From Candidatus Helarchaeota archaeon (GTDB lineage: Archaea > Asgardarchaeota > Lokiarchaeia > Helarchaeales > HEL-GB-A): a stretch of DNA of 8,723 bases. Of the stretch, positions 5,948-8,723 are shown piece by piece. Positions within the stretch are counted from its first letter, which is position 1; every line of letters starts with the position of its first letter. Position numbers and translations under genes: made by a program. The stretch covers positions 1 to 8,723 of the forward strand of contig JAEOSY010000422.1 in NCBI GenBank assembly GCA_016840125.1. The letters are read 5' to 3'. The notes beneath the pieces were generated by a model. The model was given only the letters and a program-made list of their open reading frames with translations. It did not search any database and was not told the origin of the DNA.

Positions 5948-5953
5948 AAAAAA
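5948..5953 (-). terminator. Possible terminator of rpl30 (minus strand)
   Basis: Six A bases on the plus strand give a U6 tract in the rpl30 transcript, about 30 nt past its TGA. With the T10 tract beside it, this would make a compact bidirectional terminator between convergent genes. Confidence 0.35.
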
Positions 5954-5981
5954 CCTGATATTTGATTGCTTATTATAAAAT

Positions 5982-6494
5982 TCAGACCATTCTCTGAATT
6001 AAATCCTCGATTTTTCTCCCTCTATTCCCTAATTCCCCATGATCCTTGAATGGTCGTTTGGTTTTTCCTTTGAATCCCCCTTTGGGGGGATGTAGCCGGA
6101 ATACAGGTTTAAGGTTCTGTAGATCAGATAACTCCGCCTTAAAATTTGCAACTGCTTCAGCAAATTGATCAATGGTCTTAAATTGTGTTTTTTTATTTAC
6201 CATTGCATCAGTTAATCGAATTTTGCCGGGTAGATATCCTCGTTTTTTAAGAACTAGAGCAATTGTTTCTGCTCCCACTTCACCCCATGTTATATAATCC
6301 TTAGCTCTTTGAAGCATGCCTCGATAACTCGCCCTGTCATCTATAATAACGAGATGATTTTTCCGATGGAGTCTGATAAATTGTAAAGTTTCTGCCATCG
6401 GCTTCCGAAGTCCCACACGTCCTCTAATTCGGATTATCGCAAGTCTTTTTGAAGGAGAATCATCCTTTTTTTTTGTTGCTGCCTTCACTGACAT
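5982..6494 (-). CDS. rpl30: Large-subunit ribosomal protein L30 (uL30), inverted relative to the cluster
   Basis: uL30 is a large-subunit protein binding 23S and, in archaea, 5S rRNA neighbourhoods. The 170-residue product shows the archaeal L30/eukaryotic L7 form: L-A-I-I-R-I-R-G-R-V-G at 18-28, the following helix K-P-M-A-E-T-L-Q-F-I-R-L-H at 31-43, W-G-E-V at 70-73 and the C-terminal F-R-L-H-P-P-K-G-G-F-K at 132-142, then G-N-R-G-R-K-I-E-D-L-I at 156-166. A lysine-rich N-terminal stretch of about 16 residues precedes the core. In archaea the gene normally lies between S5 and L15 in the same direction; here it keeps that place but is on the opposite strand, with its own promoter, and is transcribed convergently to the membrane gene. 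The product looks intact. Confidence 0.94.
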   Translation of the reverse strand: MSVKAATKKKDDSPSKRLAIIRIRGRVGLRKPMAETLQFIRLHRKNHLVIIDDRASYRGMLQRAKDYITWGEVGAETIALVLKKRGYLPGKIRLTDAMVNKKTQFKTIDQFAEAVANFKAELSDLQNLKPVFRLHPPKGGFKGKTKRPFKDHGELGNRGRKIEDLIQRMV

Positions 6495-6514
6495 TTCATA
6501 TACAATCCATGTTG

Positions 6515-6523
6515 CTATTTAAG
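6515..6523 (-). promoter_or_regulatory. TATA box of rpl30, predicting a leaderless mRNA
   Basis: The complement of 6515-6523 reads CTTAAATAG, with CC before it on the minus strand. Its centre is about 25 bases before the rpl30 ATG at 6494, so transcription should start at or within a few bases of the start codon. Consistent with this, no Shine-Dalgarno sequence precedes that ATG. Confidence 0.5.
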
Positions 6524-6578
6524 GTGTGTTTAATCGAAGTAAATTTCCCTCAAAAACTTTTCTTATCTTAGTCTTAGG

Positions 6579-6599
6579 CATATAAACAAAATTTAAAAG
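6579..6599 (+). promoter_or_regulatory. Possible promoter of rpl15-secY
   Basis: CATATAAAC at 6579-6587 and AATTTAAAAG at 6590-6599 are the best TATA-like elements upstream of rpl15 on the plus strand. They would give a leader of about 120-140 nt containing the inverted repeats described separately. A weaker element CTAAAAG at 6711-6717, about 30 bases before the ATG, would give a very short leader instead. Confidence 0.3.
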
Positions 6600-6639
6600 T
6601 CATATCTCAAACTGAAGATTAACTTATATCTCCTTAGAG

Positions 6640-6703
6640 GTAATATCTGAATCTTACGCTCGACGTTGATTCCCCAATTTTCGGAGAAATTAAGAGATAT
6701 TAC
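6640..6703 (+). repeat. Inverted repeats in the rpl15 upstream region
   Basis: GTAATATCT at 6640-6648 and AGATATTAC at 6695-6703 are perfect 9-bp inverted arms around a 46-nt loop. Inside the loop TTCCCC (6670-6675) can pair with GGAGAA (6683-6688) with one mismatch and a 7-nt loop. A further inverted pair AAGATT (6615-6620) and AATCTT (6650-6655) overlaps the outer arm and would compete with it. If transcribed, this could form a structured leader; as DNA it could be an operator. The region is AT-rich, so chance is not excluded. Confidence 0.4.
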
Positions 6704-6746
6704 ACCTTGACTAAAAGAATTCCAAGCGAAAAAACAGGATTGGTTC

Positions 6747-7193
6747 ATGATGCCACATTCAAAACGTGATGTAAGAAAATATAGAGGGTCCCGCACACAT
6801 GGTTACGGAAGAGTCGGTCAACACCGCAAAGGAGGTCAACGCGGTGGCAAAGGTAAAGCCGGTTTACATAAAGGTGGGTGGACTTGGACTGTTAAATATG
6901 ATAGATACCATTTTGGTAAATATGGGTTCAAGCGCCCTGTCCGATCCATCCCCGAAATAAAGATCTTGAACATTGGTCAAATCGAAAACATCTTAGACAG
7001 TCTTATAGATAAAAAAATTGCAACCCAAGATGGTAATCGCATTTCTGTTAATCTTAATGCACTTGGAATAGGGAAAGTCCTTGGAAATGGAACACTATCT
7101 CGTCCGTTAACAATCACTGCACGTAGCTTTAGTAAAGGCGCAAGAAGAAAAATTGAAGAAGCTGGTGGATCTGCAATAAGTCCTAACTCCTAA
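6747..7193 (+). CDS. rpl15: Large-subunit ribosomal protein L15 (uL15)
   Basis: uL15 is a central large-subunit assembly protein with a long basic N-terminal extension that runs into the 23S rRNA core. The 148-residue product has the archaeal signature R-G-S-R-T-H-G-Y-G-R at 13-22, Q-H-R-K-G-G-Q-R-G-G-K-G-K-A-G at 25-39, the globular domain with K-V-L-G-N-G at 110-115, and S-K-G-A-R-R-K-I-E-E-A-G-G at 129-141. Two adjacent ATG codons (6747 and 6750) are possible starts; AGGAT about 6 nt before 6747 slightly favours the first. secY starts 11 nt after its stop, so the two genes are probably one transcript driven from the 252-bp region between rpl30 and rpl15. Confidence 0.95.
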   Translation: MMPHSKRDVRKYRGSRTHGYGRVGQHRKGGQRGGKGKAGLHKGGWTWTVKYDRYHFGKYGFKRPVRSIPEIKILNIGQIENILDSLIDKKIATQDGNRISVNLNALGIGKVLGNGTLSRPLTITARSFSKGARRKIEEAGGSAISPNS

Positions 7194-7204
7194 GGGGCGA
7201 ATTA

Positions 7205-8723
7205 ATGACCAGTCGTTTTTTACGTGTTTTTTCTCCATTCGTTAAAATAATGCCGGAGGTTAAACCTCCCGATCGTGAAGTTTCCTTCAAGGAAAAATTT
7301 GCGTGGACTGCTATAGTCCTAATTATCTATTTAATTATGAGTAATATCCCTCTTGCAGGGGTTCCACAATCACAAGGCACCGATTACTTCTTTTGGTGGA
7401 GAGTTCTTCTTGCTAGCCAGCGTGGTACCCTTGCTGAACTCGGGATTGGCCCTATTGTTACGGCGGGTCTTATAATGCAGCTACTTGCGGGTTCACAGAT
7501 AATAAAAGTGGACTTTTCTGACCCGCGCGATCGTAGCCTTTTCACTGGCGTTCAAAAGGTACTAGCGATTATAATGACATTAGTCCAGATCATCGCCTAT
7601 TTAGCTGCGGGGGCGTATGGTGATCTCAGTTTTATGTCACAACTCGCAATCTTCGGTCAGCTTTTTGTGGCAGGTATCATAATTATCCTTTTGGATGAGT
7701 TGCTCCAAAAGGGTTGGGGTCTCGGGTCAGGTGTCAGCCTGTTCATAGCCGCTGGAGTTAGTATGCAGATTTTTTGGCTTTGCTTTTCCCCTTTTGGTGC
7801 AGAAGATGGCATGATGATTGGAATTGTGATTGCCTTTTTCCAGATAATTCTTGGCTGGGGTCGTGCCCGTCCCTTCTCAATTACCCAAAATGAAGTTACC
7901 ACTCAGTATACGGGGGTCAACAATTTTAATTCAATATGGGACAGTCGACCTGTCGCGCTTGAAACTCAACTCACGCCAAATCCCAATCTTCCAACACTTA
8001 TAGGCCTGATCGCCACGATTATCATTTTTATCATAGTCATCTTTCTCGAGACTGTCCGAGTGGAGATCCCCTTGCAGTATTCGCGATATCGGGGGTTTAA
8101 AGGCAAGTATCCGATCAAATTGCTGTACGTTTCAAATATCCCGGTCATTCTCGTACAAGCTCTCTATGCAAATGCCCTATTCTTCGGGCAGTTGCTGTAC
8201 CAGGCATTTCAAGGTAATGCCTTCGTAGAATTTTTTGCCAAGTTTGATACACCCGTTGGTGTTGAAGCAAACACAGGTGGCTGGCTTGAGCCTGTCAAAG
8301 GATGCGTCCTGTACTACTTGACGCCTCCTCGGTCGGTACAGGCACTTCTAGAGGATCCCGCGCGCGCAATTATTTACATGGCAATTCTCGTCCTACTGTG
8401 CGTCTGGTTCTCTAAGATCTGGGTAGACGTAAGCGGGATAGCTCCGCGCGACATCTCGCACCAGATATTACAGGCAGGGCTCATGGTCCCCGGCTTTCGC
8501 CCCCAGCCGCGGGTGCTCGAGCGGATCCTCGATCGCTACATTCCCACCGTCACGACCATTGGTGCTATCGCGGTGGGTGTACTCGCCGCCGGTGCTGATT
8601 TTGTAGGAGCTTTAGGTACCGGTATGGGTATACTATTGACAGTAGGTATAATCTATCAATACTATCAAATTATCGCTCAAGAGCAGCTTGCATCTATGAA
8701 TCCTGCGATGCGAGGGCTTTTAG
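7205..8723 (+). CDS. secY: Protein translocase subunit SecY (Sec61 alpha homologue), 3' end just cut off
   Basis: SecY forms the channel through which proteins cross or enter the membrane. The frame from ATG 7205 is open for 506 codons to the window edge, and the ending (N-P-A-M-R-G-L-L) suggests only a few residues are missing. Landmarks are E-L-G-I-G-P-I-V-T-A-G-L-I-M-Q-L-L-A-G-S at 78-97 (plug and helix 2), L-D-E-L-L-Q-K-G-W-G-L-G-S-G-V-S-L-F-I at 163-181, R-Y-R-G-F-K-G-K-Y-P-I-K-L-L-Y-V-S-N-I-P at 295-314, and G-T-G-M-G-I-L-L-T-V-G-I-I-Y-Q-Y-Y at 471-487. It is longer than euryarchaeal SecY (about 430-450), mainly in loops around 199-261 and 335-380, and resembles Sec61 alpha in places. 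GGGGCGA after the rpl15 stop is a likely ribosome binding site. GC content rises sharply in 8281-8580. Confidence 0.95.
   Translation, partial: MTSRFLRVFSPFVKIMPEVKPPDREVSFKEKFAWTAIVLIIYLIMSNIPLAGVPQSQGTDYFFWWRVLLASQRGTLAELGIGPIVTAGLIMQLLAGSQIIKVDFSDPRDRSLFTGVQKVLAIIMTLVQIIAYLAAGAYGDLSFMSQLAIFGQLFVAGIIIILLDELLQKGWGLGSGVSLFIAAGVSMQIFWLCFSPFGAEDGMMIGIVIAFFQIILGWGRARPFSITQNEVTTQYTGVNNFNSIWDSRPVALETQLTPNPNLPTLIGLIATIIIFIIVIFLETVRVEIPLQYSRYRGFKGKYPIKLLYVSNIPVILVQALYANALFFGQLLYQAFQGNAFVEFFAKFDTPVGVEANTGGWLEPVKGCVLYYLTPPRSVQALLEDPARAIIYMAILVLLCVWFSKIWVDVSGIAPRDISHQILQAGLMVPGFRPQPRVLERILDRYIPTVTTIGAIAVGVLAAGADFVGALGTGMGILLTVGIIYQYYQIIAQEQLASMNPAMRGLL

Noticed and set aside
5941..6557. AATTTCC followed by an A-run on both sides of rpl30 (5941-5953 and 6542-6556), possibly marking the inversion event.
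   Set aside because: The shared core is only 7 bp in AT-rich DNA and the copies are direct, whereas recombination leading to an inversion needs inverted copies. Chance is the simpler explanation.
6593..6796. A 67-codon minus-strand open frame across the rpl15 upstream region.
   Set aside because: It overlaps the start of rpl15, has no Shine-Dalgarno, and its product (rich in Phe, Ser and Arg) has no recognisable pattern; the region is better explained as leader or promoter DNA.
7657..8148. Two short antisense open frames within secY (7657-7902 and 7966-8148).
   Set aside because: Both are complements of membrane-protein codons in an intact, conserved gene and lack start signals.
1..8723. 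Search for a novel defence or mobile system, CRISPR array, insertion sequence or RNA gene.
   Set aside because: No repeat-spacer array, transposase, integrase, terminal inverted repeats, tRNA-like cloverleaf or rRNA segment was seen. Apart from the small membrane protein and the partial zinc-ribbon gene, every supported gene is core translation or secretion machinery.

Overview
The window is an archaeal chromosomal segment: the distal half of the ribosomal-protein ('spc-like') operon followed by secY. Archaeal identity rests on three things. Archaeal/eukaryotic-only ribosomal proteins are present (eS4, eL32, eL19). The order L24-S4e-L5-S14-S8-L6-L32e-L19e-L18-S5 is the archaeal one. TATA-like boxes and GGTGAT/GGAG-type ribosome binding sites precede the genes. 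The long secY product reads in several places more like eukaryotic Sec61 alpha than like euryarchaeal SecY, so an Asgard (Promethearchaeota) lineage is my best guess. That placement is inference and needs a phylogeny.

Layout. Positions 1-33 hold the first 11 codons of a divergent minus-strand zinc-ribbon gene, perhaps transcription factor S. Positions 34-160 form a divergent promoter region with a tandem TATA-bearing repeat. Positions 161-5356 hold ten tightly packed plus-strand genes: rpl24, rps4e, rpl5, rps14, rps8, rpl6, rpl32e, rpl19e, rpl18 and rps5. Spacers run from a 1-nt overlap to 23 nt, so this is almost certainly one transcript. A T-rich terminator region follows. An unrecognised three-helix membrane protein (5522-5905) with its own promoter comes next. 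Then rpl30 lies on the minus strand (5982-6494), a divergent 252-bp leader region follows, and rpl15 (6747-7193) and secY (7205 to the window end, about complete) resume on the plus strand.

How it works together. The ribosomal proteins build the large subunit (uL24, uL5, uL6, eL32, eL19, uL18, uL30, uL15) and small subunit (eS4, uS14, uS8, uS5). SecY is the membrane channel onto which ribosomes dock for secretion and membrane insertion. The usual archaeal cluster runs on without a break from L14 into L24 and from S5 through L30 and L15 into SecY. Here it is broken at both places: nothing of L14 lies before L24, and the S5-L30-L15 junction carries a membrane gene and an inverted rpl30.

I found no defence system, mobile element, CRISPR array or RNA gene. 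The observations most worth a second look are the broken and inverted operon architecture, the acidic tails on L5 and L32e, the Sec61-like SecY with its internal GC-rich patch, the tandem promoter repeat before rpl24, and the inverted repeats in the rpl15 leader.
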